DNA of 64,000 nt, taken from the NCBI GenBank assembly GCA_963995505.1, contig OZ023187.1:11309176-11373175 (forward strand). The letters run 5' to 3'. Shown here piece after piece: positions 21,453 through 33,400 of the stretch; position 1 is the first letter of the stretch; each line of letters begins with the position of its first letter. The notes under the pieces were generated by a model, which was not told where the DNA came from, did not search any database, and saw nothing but the letters and a program-made list of their open reading frames with translations. This stretch comes from Hypericum androsaemum (lineage: Eukaryota; Streptophyta; Magnoliopsida; Malpighiales; Hypericaceae). The position numbers were made by a program, and so were the translations under genes.

Positions 21453-22860
21453 ATTCTTCTCTCTTTTTTTCGTTCAAAAGAAATAATATCCCTCATTCTC
21501 AAAAGAAATAATATCCCTAGACACAAAAAACAGTTAATCATCATTAAAATACTTTCTCAGAAACAATAATATACAGTAATACCTCTGTAAAATGATATTA
21601 TTGGGACCAAAAACATAAGAAAAGTTAGATTTTTTTTCTCCAAAAGTATTATAATTGAATTTTGAGCAATAAATACGTATATATCAAAAAATATTCGATT
21701 AAAATCTCGACTTATAACGTTATTCAAATGCTATATCCGATTGAGATATCTTTATACAACAACACGTCTAATACAAGGACATTTGAAAATAATTGAGAAG
21801 ATGTTTTTTCAATATTTAGGGAAAAATTACTTTAGTACCTTATGGTATAGCAAAAAATCACATGAGTACACTCAGATTTAATTGAGTCAAACTTTTTCCA
21901 ATTAAAATCACTTAGAGGCCGGGGCATTTGCAAGCACATATTTACAAATTGTTTCTCCGTACATAAAAGTATTATTATGTAGGTTGTAGGAATGCAAGGT
22001 TGTTGCTCAGCTGCAAGAGATAGGAGCGTCGACATGGAGGTATACAATTGGATCGAGATATCGCCATTAACCTTAATCATAGTTTCATTGAGCCAAAAGT
22101 ATTAAGTGTACCAACTAATACGCGTTCTAATCCTAGAAGCATTTGAAATTAAGGCAATCGGGTGCACTTAGGGCACCCGACCCAAAGAGAACTACTGACA
22201 CATCATTAATGTAACATAAATGCAACTAAGAGAAAATCCATGTCATAAGAACAATAATGAAAAGGAAGGGTAAGAGATGGCTCAATCGTGTGGACCTCCT
22301 TGCTCCCTCCTTATCATCAAGCTCCTACCCTCCTCTCAATTGAGTGAGAACTCGTCCTCTAAGTCCTTCTAAACCCTAAATTTTAGGTCAATGTCAAGAG
22401 CTACCTAATGAGATTGGTGAGGGGACTATTTAAAGTCCATCCACTATAATTAAGAAACTACTTTACGTCTTTGTTTAAAGAATCCTACTGGCAATCTTTT
22501 TGGTAGCATACGTGAGTCTACGGGGTACTATCATGGCTGGATGTGCGTTGGTACTTAAAAATGTGAGCATATTTTATCATTATCATATGTTACCCTATAA
22601 TGTTTGGAAAATTATTAATTTTTTTATCAGGTTGAAGTGGATGATATGGGGTACAACAAATTGCTTATGTTCACTAATGAGAATATTTTCAAAGTGTTCA
22701 AAAAATATGGAGAAACCTTGTCAACTTGACAACATAATGTTTAAAAGTGTTGTTGTTATTTGAGATTGTTGTCGTGCATTGTGTTATTTGAGACAAATGT
22801 GAGAACATTTTAGTTCGGATCATAGTTGTGTTAATTTCTTAAAGGCGACATATAAACGGC
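21453..22860. other. AT-rich intergenic, no gene seen
   Basis: Repeat-like words occur (aatacctctgtaaaatgatattattgggacc at about 21579-21610; a gggaaaaattacttta end near 21820 resembling the MULE termini), but neither resolves into a bounded element. ORFs of 80-90 codons have no recognisable content. Confidence 0.5.
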
Positions 22861-22863
22861 AAC

Positions 22864-22985
22864 CATGCAACATTAAACCCTAAACTCTAATATTTAAACT
22901 TTAAACCATAATTTTTAAATCCTAAACTCTAATCTCTAAACCCTAAATTCTAATCTCAAAATCCTAATTCATAATCTCTAAACTA
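22864..22985 (+). repeat. Degenerate telomere-like (taaaccc) array
   Basis: Repeated variants of the plant telomere unit ccctaaa: attaaaccctaaactctaa, tttaaaccataat, aatcctaaactctaatctctaaaccctaaattctaatc. Units are spaced 7-14 bp and mostly mutated. Such interstitial tracts are common in plants and may be old repair products or part of the adjacent minisatellite locus. Confidence 0.7.
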
Positions 22986-23084
22986 TAAACCCCCATCTCT
23001 CATCTTTTTCCTCTTCTTGTAACATTTTCTTTTCTTTTTAGTAATAAATTTCTTAATAAAAAAATATAAACCCTCATATTTAAG

Positions 23085-24415
23085 ATACATGATCTATATT
23101 ACCATTTAATAGTTGAGACAATAGCTGAGTGTGTATCTTACTATTTAATAGTTGAGATAATAGCTGAGTGTGTATCTTACTATGTAATAGTTGAGACAAT
23201 AACTGAATGTGTCTCTTACTATTTAATAGTTGAGACAAAAGTTGAGCTTGTATCTTACTATTTAATAGTTGAGATAATAATTGAGTGCATATCTTACTAT
23301 TTAATAGTTTAGACAATATCTTAGTGCAGTATCTTACTATGTCATAGTTGAGACAAAAAAAGTTGAGTGCATATCTTACAATATAATAGTTGTGACTATA
23401 GTTGAGTGCGTATTTTACTATTTCATAGTTGAGACAAAAGCTGAGAGTGTATCGTACTATTTCATAGTTGAGACAATAGCTGAGTGCATATCTTACTATT
23501 TAATAGTTGAGATAATAGCTGAGTGCGTATAATAGAGACAATAGTTGAGTACTATTTAATATTTGGGACACTAGCTGAGTGCGTATCTAACTATTTAATA
23601 GTTGAGACAACAGCCGAGTGTGTATCTTATTATTTAATAATTGAGACAACAGCTGCGTGCGTATCTTAATATTTAATAGTTGAGACAGTAGCTGAGTACG
23701 TATCTTATTATTTAATAGTTGAGACTGTAGTTGAGTACATATCTTATTATTTAATAGTTAAGACTGTAGCTGAGTACATATCTTACTATTTAATAGTTGA
23801 GACTATAGCTGAGTGCATATCTTACTATTTAATAGTTGTTACTATTTAATAGTTTAGACAATAGCTGAATGCGTATCTTACTATTTAATAGTTTAGATAA
23901 TAGCTGAGTGCATATCTTACTATTTAGGGAAAATTGCTCTTAAGTCCCTCGGGTTTGCTTAAATATACTAAAAAGTTTCTCCTGTTTACAAAATACATTC
24001 CTGTATCCTTCTAGTTTGCTTTTATTATACTTTCGGGTCCCTAGCGCACGTTAGCAGCTCTTTTTTTCATTTTTGTTAATAAAATGATCGAAATACCCCT
24101 AGTACAAAAAAACAAAAAAGATGTCAGTGGGTTTTTTATTTTTTTCTAAGGATATTTTTGTCATTTTAATGACAAAAAAAGAAAAAAACTCATTTAGGGA
24201 TCTAAAAGTATAATAAAATCAAACTAGAGGGACGTAGGAATGTATTTTGTGAACAGGAGGGACTTTTTAGTATATTTAAGTAAACTTGAAGGACTTGAGA
24301 GTAATTTTCTCTACTATTTAATAGTTGAGACTATAGCTTATTGCATATCTTACTATTTAATAGTTAAGACAATAGCTAAGTACATATCTTACTATTTAAT
24401 AGTTTAGACAATATC
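23085..24415. repeat. 39-bp minisatellite, split by a MULE MITE
   Basis: About 20 copies of a unit like ttgagacaatagctgagtgcgtatcttactatttaatag run from 23085 to 23926 and resume at 24312-24415 after the inserted MITE. Because 39 is a multiple of 3, one array segment stays open on the minus strand for 78 codons as 13-residue repeats (LLSQLLNSKIHTQ). This is probably not a gene. No homology is recognised. Confidence 0.95.
23927..24311. mobile_element. MULE MITE inserted in the 39-bp minisatellite
   Basis: TIRs of about 150 bp (gggaaaattgctcttaagtccc... / ...ggacttgagagtaattttctc). The 9-bp sequence tactattta abuts both ends (23918-23926 and 24312-24320). Because tactattta is also part of the host repeat, it supports but does not by itself prove the duplication. 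The interior is only ~80 bp. Confidence 0.9.
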
Positions 24416-25053
24416 TAATGAGATCAGTTGCCAAAATTCTGATACATGGGAAGGAGAAGGCTAAAATTTCGAGGAGTGCAGGAGAGGTCTTAAGATACAT
24501 ATCTAATGAGAATCATGCATACGAAAATTCAATATATACCTGTGCAAACTCTGCACGTTTGCCAAAAGCTCTTGATAGGTTTTGTATTTTGTTGGATGGG
24601 TTATTGCAGTCGACATACGATTTTTATTTTTTGGGGTGTGTGGATTTTTTACTGTGAAGTGAAGATTAGTTTATGTTATGGTAATTTTAAAGTGAAATAG
24701 GGGTATTTTGAAACTCTCATGTGTTATTTGAGATGAAAATTGACACTAGGGATTAACAAATTCAGATTATCAAAACTCAAGGACTAATTAACTTAAGTTT
24801 GGACCTCCTCGACCGCTTCCCCTTCCGCTCGTCCTCCTCCTCGTCAACCTCCCACCTCCGGTAGCTCCTCTCGCTGCCTCCTTCCCGCATGCTCTTCCTC
24901 GTCCCCTCTCGCTCTTCCGCTTCCTCCTTCATCTTCTCTAGGTACTCAATCTTGTCGAACTCTATTACTCACTCTCAGATTTCGAGCAGTCGAAACCCTA
25001 GGCCCTATGTATGGAACCAAACTCGTTGAGGAAATTCTTAATCGGAGAGGTCA
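24416..25053. other. Unassigned sequence left of LTR element copy 2
   Basis: Contains a pyrimidine-rich, CTCCTC-type tract (24805-24935) followed by a possible splice-like tctctag|gtac and an open stretch with atgtatggaaccaaac reaching the LTR. This looks like the 5' end of some transcribed locus interrupted by the insertion (the other side resumes at 28946), but nothing is recognised. Confidence 0.35.
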
Positions 25054-25887
25054 TGTTGCGGATAAATTATGGCAGAACGTCGGAAACGATCTTAAGAACG
25101 GGTCCGGAGTGGTTGTCCCAAGAGCGATTCAAATGAAAGGGAGAAAAGATGAAATATGGAGTTGAGAGGAGAGAACAAAGAGAGTGGGGAGGAGAGATTA
25201 TTTAGTGATAGGGATAGGAGAAAAACATGAAAAACATGAAAGATAAAAGCTACGAAGCTACATAAGATAAAAGCTACGAAGCTATATAAGATAAAAGCTA
25301 CGAAGCTATATAAGATAAAAGCTACGATAAAAGCTATGAAGCTAAGAATTTGTTATTTTATTTGTGGGTCCCTTCATGCCTGTACCTAGCTCTCCTTATA
25401 TAGAATAAGCTTTCCCCAACCCCATACAAAAACCCTAGGTCGTGTTCAATATAGGAAAACTTGACATAGCCCTGACCTAATAAGGAAAATACAAACTGTC
25501 AAAATTTGTAATCTAATTTTCGCCCCGTTCTGTGCCAAGTTTGGAAATGTCACAAACTACAAAGTTGTAGATCTCTGTCTTCTATTTCTGTGGCTTTTAG
25601 AATCATATCAATACGATACTTGAGCCAAAATTTACGGCCTTTTCACCAAAATAAGTTCAGCAGATCCGCAGCCTAATAAGAAAAAACCTACTCCTGAAAC
25701 TTCCAACCCAAGTCTGACCTCCTTCTGCATCAAATCTGGAGAAGCCACAAGCTATAAAGTTCTAGATCTTTGTTTTATCATTTTTTAGCTTTTGGAATTG
25801 CATCAATCAGATATACTAGTAGGAAGATACAACTATTTTACTGAGATATAGTTAAACAAATCTGCGAATTAATTTTTCACTCCAACA
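25054..25887 (-). repeat. 3' LTR of copy 2, with expanded internal array
   Basis: 834 bp. The sequence at about 25240-25345 has four copies of a unit like agataaaagctacgaagctatata, against fewer than two in the partner LTR at 28180-28945. This explains most of the 68-bp length difference. Confidence 0.9.
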
Positions 25888-26168
25888 ATGCCCCCCACAG
25901 GTCAATGTTTTGACGCTAGAAAAAGCGTTGACATGTATCCGTCCTTGAACACGCAAAAAATTAACTCCACTAAAAATAATTGGCTAAGGTAAGACCGTAA
26001 ATATGTAAAAAATATACCATCAAACCGGTCGAGACCTAACCGTTATAGGCATGCAGTTGATCACTCATCTAGAGATATCTGTGTGCTCACAACATTCTCT
26101 CAAGAACTTGATTTAGGCCTACATGGTTGAGTGGGAGCTCTATGTCTTTCGTCAAAATGACCATACAA

Positions 26169-27647
26169 TTATTGTTGAAGATCTCTAAGCTTTTTCCTTT
26201 GCTTTTGAATTTTTCGCTCCAACCTTCTTCGTTGAGTCTTCGTAAGAGTCGGTCGATGAGACTCCGAATACTTGCCCCCCGAGTGTGGGTTTGGCTTTCT
26301 TGGCATCTCCTTACGCACAGCCTTTGTATGATAACTTGGAGACATTATAGGCCGATTACTCCTTATGGGTCGTGTCTCACACGGTTGTTTATTGGACTGC
26401 AAAAGTTCTTCCTTAGGCACCCAAACCTTGATGGGGTTCTTTCTCTGAAGAACTCCTTGCTCAGTCGCCAATCGAGTGACCATGTCCCTCTTAACCCACG
26501 CGTACTCAGGCGGCCTTTTTTTGTTGCTGGCCGATTTTGACCATGTGACTTGAGGACATTCCCTGTAATTTGAAACCTTTGATGACCGAGGTTGAGTCGG
26601 CCCATTAGGTTGTTGCTTCACAGTACTCTTGCTCGGTTGAGGAGGAGTTAAATACTTGACTTTATCATCCTTCACCTTCTTTGTCATGAGCACATCTTGC
26701 CTTCTGGCTGGGATAATTTTGGCCGATGTAGGAGCTTCGACTACAATATTGCAGCACTCTTTATACCCCCCGGGTGAGATTGAATTCTGACTGATACTTT
26801 GACTTTAGACTTGCCCCCCTGTGTCTTTCCGTTGAGTTGGGACAAAATTGGGCAAGCGAAGGTGGCTCACTACTTGTGGAACAAAGGGTGACTCGGATCT
26901 CCGCAACAGGTGACTCGGCGAAGGCCCTAAAATTCTCTTTGCTGGCAAAGACCCAAAGATTCCCTTAGTCGGTGGAGGCCCTATGATGCCTTTAGTATTT
27001 GATACAATATTTAGAATTGTCTCGATTGTCGATGAGACTTGTGTCGGGCATGGCTCTTCCTTTTCATCGAATGTGGGCTCTGCAAGCACAATGGTCGTGG
27101 TGTCGGCCAACTGTAGACTTGTCGTTTGTACGACGTCTTGGCTAGCTGGGAGAGAATATTGTGTAGACTCAACCGATTCATGTACAACCGCCTTGGTACC
27201 TGTCTCAAAGTCATAGAGTTTGTAAACTACTTGATCTCCAACTTCATGTACGACACCCGATGTTGCTTTGATTTGGTGATTTGATATAACATATACCACT
27301 GGTATTGCCGTATACCTGGCATTTCGAAGATCTCTTTCACAATCTTGTATAGTTTCTTGACTAAGAGGAAACGACATCAACCACCTAATGTAACCAATTA
27401 AATCTTGTTGCCCAGTCATACTTGTGGTAGCTTTATAATTAGCCCATAGTGATCGAAGTCCTCTCGCCCTCCTGCGGTAAACTTTCATAACACGAGATTC
27501 AAGATCCTTATCAAGGGATGCATAATCAGCATAGCCATAGTAATAACGATACCATCTTGAAACTACTAATGTAGCTTCGCCAAAGTTTTCTCGCACAGCA
27601 GCTTCCTCGTCTAAGGCACGTAACAACCATTCTGGAGCGGACGTCAT
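26169..27647 (-). pseudogene. Broken ORF of LTR element copy 2 (unrecognised protein)
   Basis: Read from an ATG at 27647, the frame is open for 280 codons to a TAA (near 26805). It resumes in the same register and runs to another stop at 26169. In copy 1 the matching codons are TAC and CAA, so single nonsense changes interrupt this copy. The C-terminal part (from SGV through DTGGQV, KKVKDDKVK and KTQRRRLERKIQKQRKK) aligns with copy 1. The first ~130 residues (SAPEWLLRALDEEA..., SRWYRYYYGYADY, DLIGYIRWLMSFP) have no counterpart there. Function unknown. Confidence 0.65.
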
Positions 27648-28179
27648 CCTTAATACATAATTTCGCAATCAATTTTCAGAATGACTAACCTTTAGTATTA
27701 TAGTCATAACTTCTTCGTCCAAACTCCGATTGAGGCTATCTTGATGTCCCTAAAAAGCTGAGAGACAGATATTAAATTTTGTCAGAAATAATTATCTCCT
27801 AATTCGGACCGAAAGAAGACCAAAATACCCTCCAAAGCCGACTGCACTTTTCAATCTTATATACTGATCAGTCTTTAGTATTTCGGTCATATGTTTCTAG
27901 TACGAACTCTGATTTTGGTGTTCTTAATATCCACAAAAAGAGGAAACAACGATCTTCACTTTTGATGAAGAAAACTTCTTCATATTCAGCTCCAAAAATG
28001 ATCGAAACACCCTCCAAATCCAACTGACCTCGCTGGACGTCTTCTTTCAGCACAACCTTTGACCGGTTCGTCCCTTTTGAGGAAGGACTCGAAACCGTAT
28101 GTAAAAACTCATGTGTTTTTAATGCAACAATCACTCTTTTTAGACACCCTCCTTAGTCCCACCGAGCGTGCCAAAAAAT

Positions 28180-28945
28180 TGTTGCGGATAAATTATGGTA
28201 GAACGTCGGAAATGATCTTAAGAACAGGTCCGGAGTGGTCGTCCCAAGAGCGATTCAAACGAAAGGGAGAAAAGATGAGATATGGCGTTGAGAGGAGAGA
28301 AGAAAGAGAATGGGGAGGAGAGATTTTTATTGATAGGGATAGGAGAAAAACATGAAAGATAAAAGCTACGAAGCTACATAAGATAAAAGCTATGATAAAA
28401 GCTATGAAGCTAAGAATTTGGTATTTTATTTGTGGGTCCCTTCATGTCTGTACCTAGCTCTCCTTATATAGAATAAGCTCGCCCCAACTCCATACAAAAA
28501 TCCTAGGTCGTGTTCAATATAAGAAAACTCGACATAGCCCCGGCCTTATAAGGAAAATATAAATTGTCAAAACTTGTAATCTAATTTTCGCCCCGTTCTG
28601 TGCCGATTTTGGAAACATTATAAACTACAAAGTTGTAGATCTCTGTCTTCTCTTTCTGTGGCTTTTAAAATCATATCAATCCGATACTTGAACCAAAAGT
28701 TATGACCTTTTCACCAAAATAGGTTCAGTAGATTCGCAGTCTAATAAGAAAAAATCTACTCCCGAAACTTTCAACCCAAATCTGACCTCATTCTGCGTCT
28801 AATCTTGAGAAGTCACAAACTATAAAGTTCTAGATCTTTGTTTTATCTTTTAGAATTGTATCAATCGGATACATGAGTAGGGAGATACGACTATTTTACT
28901 AAGACATTGTCAAACAAATTCGCGAATTAATTTTTCGCTCCAACA
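28180..28945 (-). repeat. 5' LTR of copy 2
   Basis: 766 bp, paired with 25054-25887. It lies next to the primer-binding-like site (gtcccaccgagcgtgcca on the plus strand, 28157-28174). Confidence 0.9.
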
Positions 28946-28950
28946 GGTCG

Positions 28951-30440
28951 CTAGGGATTAATGGAGATTTTTAACTTGGTAGGGGTTTATTTGAGGGTCG
29001 ATAGCTGGAGCCTTGCACATATTTCTTCGGTTTTACTTCGAACGGGGTTTCGAGTGTTTTATTTGGGTCAGGGAGTTTTTTTTATGAAGGGTAGTTTCGA
29101 CATTTCCAGGCGGCAGACCAAACCACCTAAAAAGGATGTTTACATTATTATAGTAAGATGTAACCTATGACTTCATTAAAAACTCTATTATCGCAAAATT
29201 TAGTAGGAAAAAATGACCCTAAATTTCAGTTTATTTTTAAAATTGATGTCCTACCATGTTTCACCAAAATAATCTCTAATTGCACTTTACATTGTTATTT
29301 TACCATCCTCATTGATTAAACTGTAATTTTTAAGATAAAAAGACACTTATAAAGGAAGATGGGATATAGAAAAATTATTCCTTGTTGTTGAAGTTGACCC
29401 CACTTTGATTCGATGGAATCATAATTTGATTGTAAAGCCAACAAATCATTGGAAGTGCTAAATAAAGAATTAGTAAACCAAGCACTTGGATCAATTCAAT
29501 GTATTTTTTAGTTTAATCTGTTTCTAATTTGAGTATTTGAAGATACATAAATATTAAATACAGAGTACGTGGAATCTCGTGTGAATGAGCAAAGATCACC
29601 TTTTTAATTGCACAGTTCGGTCTTGAGTTCCTAGATGTTACTAGTTTTTTATTTATATTATCTAGCACCCAATTTATTAGTCCGACTAATTTATATTCAA
29701 ACTGATTACTATCTTTGAAAGGTGACAAAACTCTCCCAATAATTATTTAATAGTATTGCACTCTCAAGAATTTAAATTCGAAACATAGTTAAATTTGAAC
29801 AATTCACTCGCAAAAAAAAGAATGTTAATACATCCGAAAAAAAATGATTGATGTCCATAAATGTTACTAGTTGAAGTTTGAAAAAGGTGGGTGGACATTT
29901 GAGATTGTATTCCGGAGCGGAGTTCAAATACGAAAAAAATAATATGGGAAAGCCATACTATATTAATGAAATGAAATTTAGGATTACAGTGCACCAAGTC
30001 TTTTTCTTGGATTATTTCTCCCTGAAACTAGAGAAAACTGACAAGGAACAAAATCATAAGATTACAAGAAAACTATTTAAAGTAACTAATGTTTTTGTTG
30101 TCTAATAACAAGCTTATATTGTTTCTGCTTATCCTGTCCTTGGCTCTGTATGGTGTATTTGGACAACAGCAGCAGCAGCATTACAATCCTTGGCTTTTGG
30201 TATACCAACTATCTGTCATCTCCCTTGTGCATTGTCGAAGGCCCGAGGTTGCGATGGACGGTCAAGAGACGACTAGTCCGCGACACTTGGTTCCGGCCAT
30301 GCAAATACTAAAGCAACCTGTAAATCAATCACTCCATTTCCCCTTCAGTGTTGGAGATGGGGGAAGGTAAACAAGAATAAAACTACATGACAAACACACG
30401 ACAAAATTTTATCCGCAGGCCGATGAACTTGAGCTGATCT
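28951..30440. other. Intergenic, no supported gene
   Basis: AT-rich. One plus-strand ORF at 30089-30370 (93 codons) starts with a hydrophobic, signal-peptide-like stretch (LILFLLILSLALYGVFG) followed by QQQQQ, but its remainder is not recognised and overlaps the probable 3' UTR of CSLA. I do not call it a gene. Confidence 0.4.
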
Positions 30441-30444
30441 GCTT

Positions 30445-33400
30445 CTACACAATGGTGCCAATGTAGCCAATTCCGGCGATGAAGAATGAGATTGTTTGGA
30501 GGAAGAGGTAGACGAAGTAGTTGTGTTTGCCATGAACAAAGTCATAGCATCCACACAAGAAGAGGAATGCCGCAAAACCGAGCTCCTGTTTGTTAAGCCT
30601 GCTCATGAAACACATGACAAAATTAGTCATACTTTAGGTATTGGCAATACTATGTTTGATCCTAGAGTCTATATCATATAATTGCTGTATTTATTTAAGT
30701 AGCTTTTGTACAATGTTGTGTTAGGTATAGCTGCATTCAACCTTGGTCTTCCTCCTCCTACCGAAAGGATCATCAAATCCACATAAACCCGAATCACCGA
30801 CACATACATAAGCATTGCAAATCGTACCTTTCGGCGAACTTGAATCGCGGTCTTTTGGGCGCTTTAAGGGACGTCTTGTTCTTGGCAGCATCAGCTGCTT
30901 TTTGGACTGTATTCCCAAGCTTTTCCGTTACAACCCACTCGTTGGCTCTTCCTGATTCTAGCAGTCCGATGAACGTTGCCTTGGTCCGGTGGAACGACAT
31001 AACGTTCTCGAAGAGGATCCAGTAGAACAGCAAGTGAATAGACCTGCGCATTCAAGAATCCGCCAGCTAAACATTTTTATCTTCGTTGATAACAATTCGG
31101 TAAGAGCTTCCACGGTATGAACATGCTATGTACCTTGGAGTACCAACCGAATTGAGGATGGTAATGACGGAAGGAATGTAAACCGCGCCCCAGATTGGAA
31201 CTTTAACTTCAGGAACCAAAATGGTCAATGGAAGAACGACACAGTAGAAGCAGAAGGTAACCCAGTGGGCTATGATCTTTCGGACGGAGAAGAAGCTGTA
31301 GATCACGTACACCTTCTTCCAGAACCTCACTTTCTGAAACATTGAACTGAACAATTAGAACATTGCTGCAACATCAGAAAGCAAGAAGACGAAGAAGATG
31401 TAATGAAACTGACCTTATTTCTGACAATCTCCATAACCATTTTCCTGAACAGATTAGCTGGGCCACAGGACCACCTGTGCTGCTGGAACCTGAAGGCCTT
31501 GAATGTACTGGGAAGCTCACTTTTAACCTGCCATAATTCAGTGTCACAATTGGCAGTTATATTTAATTAATCATATGATAAATGTAGTTTACAAAATAGA
31601 CAACTATCTTATTTTCTGACGTGCACAATCGCCGGCTCGAAGCTGTATTAGTGAACGACTTACATGGAGGTCACCGAGGTAGACAAATTTCCAGCCTCTC
31701 AGACTAGCTCGGACAGCAAGATCCATATCTTCAACTGTGGTTCTGTCCTTCCAACCACCAGCCTCATTAATTGCACCAATTCTCCATACCCCAGCAGTCC
31801 CTGGATGAATTGTCAAATTTTAAAAAAAAATTATTAGTTTATTTATTTAATGTGAAATACATGGGAAAGGATGGAAGCACAATAAATGGTAATTTATATA
31901 TATTTTACCATTGAAGCCAAAGAATGCATGGGTGGCGGACCCAACTTCTTGCTCCACTGTGAAATGGTAGTCTAATGACATCTCTTGCATTCTTGTCAGC
32001 AGGCATTCATCCGCATTCACTGCAAAATTAATTTTTCACTAAATAAATTAATTGTTCAACAACATTTCACATAATTCTCTAGTATCCAACTATACTATTA
32101 AATCAGATACCAACAATCACTTAAATTAACTGGCAAAAACGTTGTTCTATCTTAACCATGTCCCAAATTCGAATTCTTAGAAACAGGACGTGTTAAATAC
32201 TTATTGTGAGAGGTTTATTGGTCCTACTAACTCGAATTTGAATTAGTTGGCTCATTGTGCTGACAGGATAAAATAAACTAAAACTATTAAATCAGATGCC
32301 AATTGTTCAACAACATTTGTCAGAACTCTTTAATATCCGCTTAACATACCCACAAATAAAAGGACAATTAGCTCACAATCCCCCTTATTTGTTGCAAGTC
32401 AAAACAGGCCTAGGAATGGTTTACGAGATTGATACTATGTGCATATAAATCAGCATCTTTTTGAACGATGCTACAAATAGTCCCTGCACTAATAAATCTA
32501 GCCGGCTACTTTCTTGTCCTCGCGTGTCTCTAAATTAACCTCTCCTCAACTAATAACCAAGTCTTCATTTTGAATATTTGAGAACGCAATGATGTTACAT
32601 TTTTCAAAAATTTCACCTGACTTGAATCTAGATTAATGAGTTCATGAGATCTTATATTAGATAGTATAAAAAAATTAACCCCTCGTTAAGGAACGAGTAA
32701 CCTCTACTCAGCCAGGTAGAAAACTTGCAACGGGTTGGAATATTTTTCAAGTAATGTCAATTTAGTCCTTTTTGGTCTAAAATTGAAATTTCAATAATAG
32801 CCAAAAAGTGTCGGCAACTACGGGAGGGGGCCCCCACCCAGCAAATGCAAAGTAATTTATTTTCAGTTAACTTGTAAGGAGAGGGAAGAATGACAAGCAC
32901 GTGACCCGGTAATGGGAAAAGGACAAATTTGCCCTTCAACTAGCATCCCTCGGTTTAGATTGACCATGTGATCCCTTTTATTCCGGTATGTCAAAACTGA
33001 CCCCGAAAGCACGGTCAACCTTTACGGAAATTCTACCGATTTCGGGGGTAATTACGTTACTCACAGACTCCCAGGTTGATTTTTCTGGTATTGTATCCTC
33101 TTTTTGACATAAAAAATCTAGACGACGGAAAGTTGAAAGATATTATGTAAAACCAACGTACATAATTATCAGAATGTGAAGCGGGAGATAACTTTGAACG
33201 GATTAAATCGTAAAAGTTGTTAAACCAAACAATGATCTTCTAATTAGTACTAGTTGTTAGGGTATATGTGTGAATGTTAATTTTTTTATACTATGTGTTA
33301 TCCAGATTTATTGAGTTGACTGATTTAAATTTGAATCCGAAATTTTTTTTAAAAGCGGCAAAGCTTTCACAACAAATATTTAACATTGTTGCGTTCAAAG

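Larger units (their letters stand above)
25054..28945 (-). mobile_element. Non-autonomous LTR retrotransposon, copy 2 (older, inverted)
   Basis: Minus-strand relative of the element at 1132-4829. The 3' LTR is 25054-25887 (834 bp) and the 5' LTR is 28180-28945 (766 bp), with TG...CA ends in element orientation. Flanks are ggtca (25049-25053) and ggtcg (28946-28950), a 5-bp duplication with one mismatch. The polypurine tract (tgtggggggca) abuts the 3' LTR, and the same primer-binding-like tggcacgctcggtgggac adjoins the 5' LTR. The interior is ~2.29 kb with a broken ORF. The LTRs differ by many substitutions plus a repeat-array length change, so it is clearly older than copy 1. Confidence 0.95.

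Noticed and set aside
23080..23316. 78-codon repeat protein LLSQLLNSKIHTQ on the minus strand
   Set aside because: It is explained by a 39-bp minisatellite whose unit is a multiple of three. It has no extension outside the array.
23085..24415. CRISPR-like array
   Set aside because: Unit and spacer are not distinct: the whole 39-bp unit is repeated with drift, in a plant nuclear context. It is a minisatellite.
30089..30370. Small secreted peptide gene with hydrophobic N-terminus
   Set aside because: A signal-like stretch and polyQ alone are weak, there is no family match, and it lies next to the CSLA 3' end on the opposite strand.
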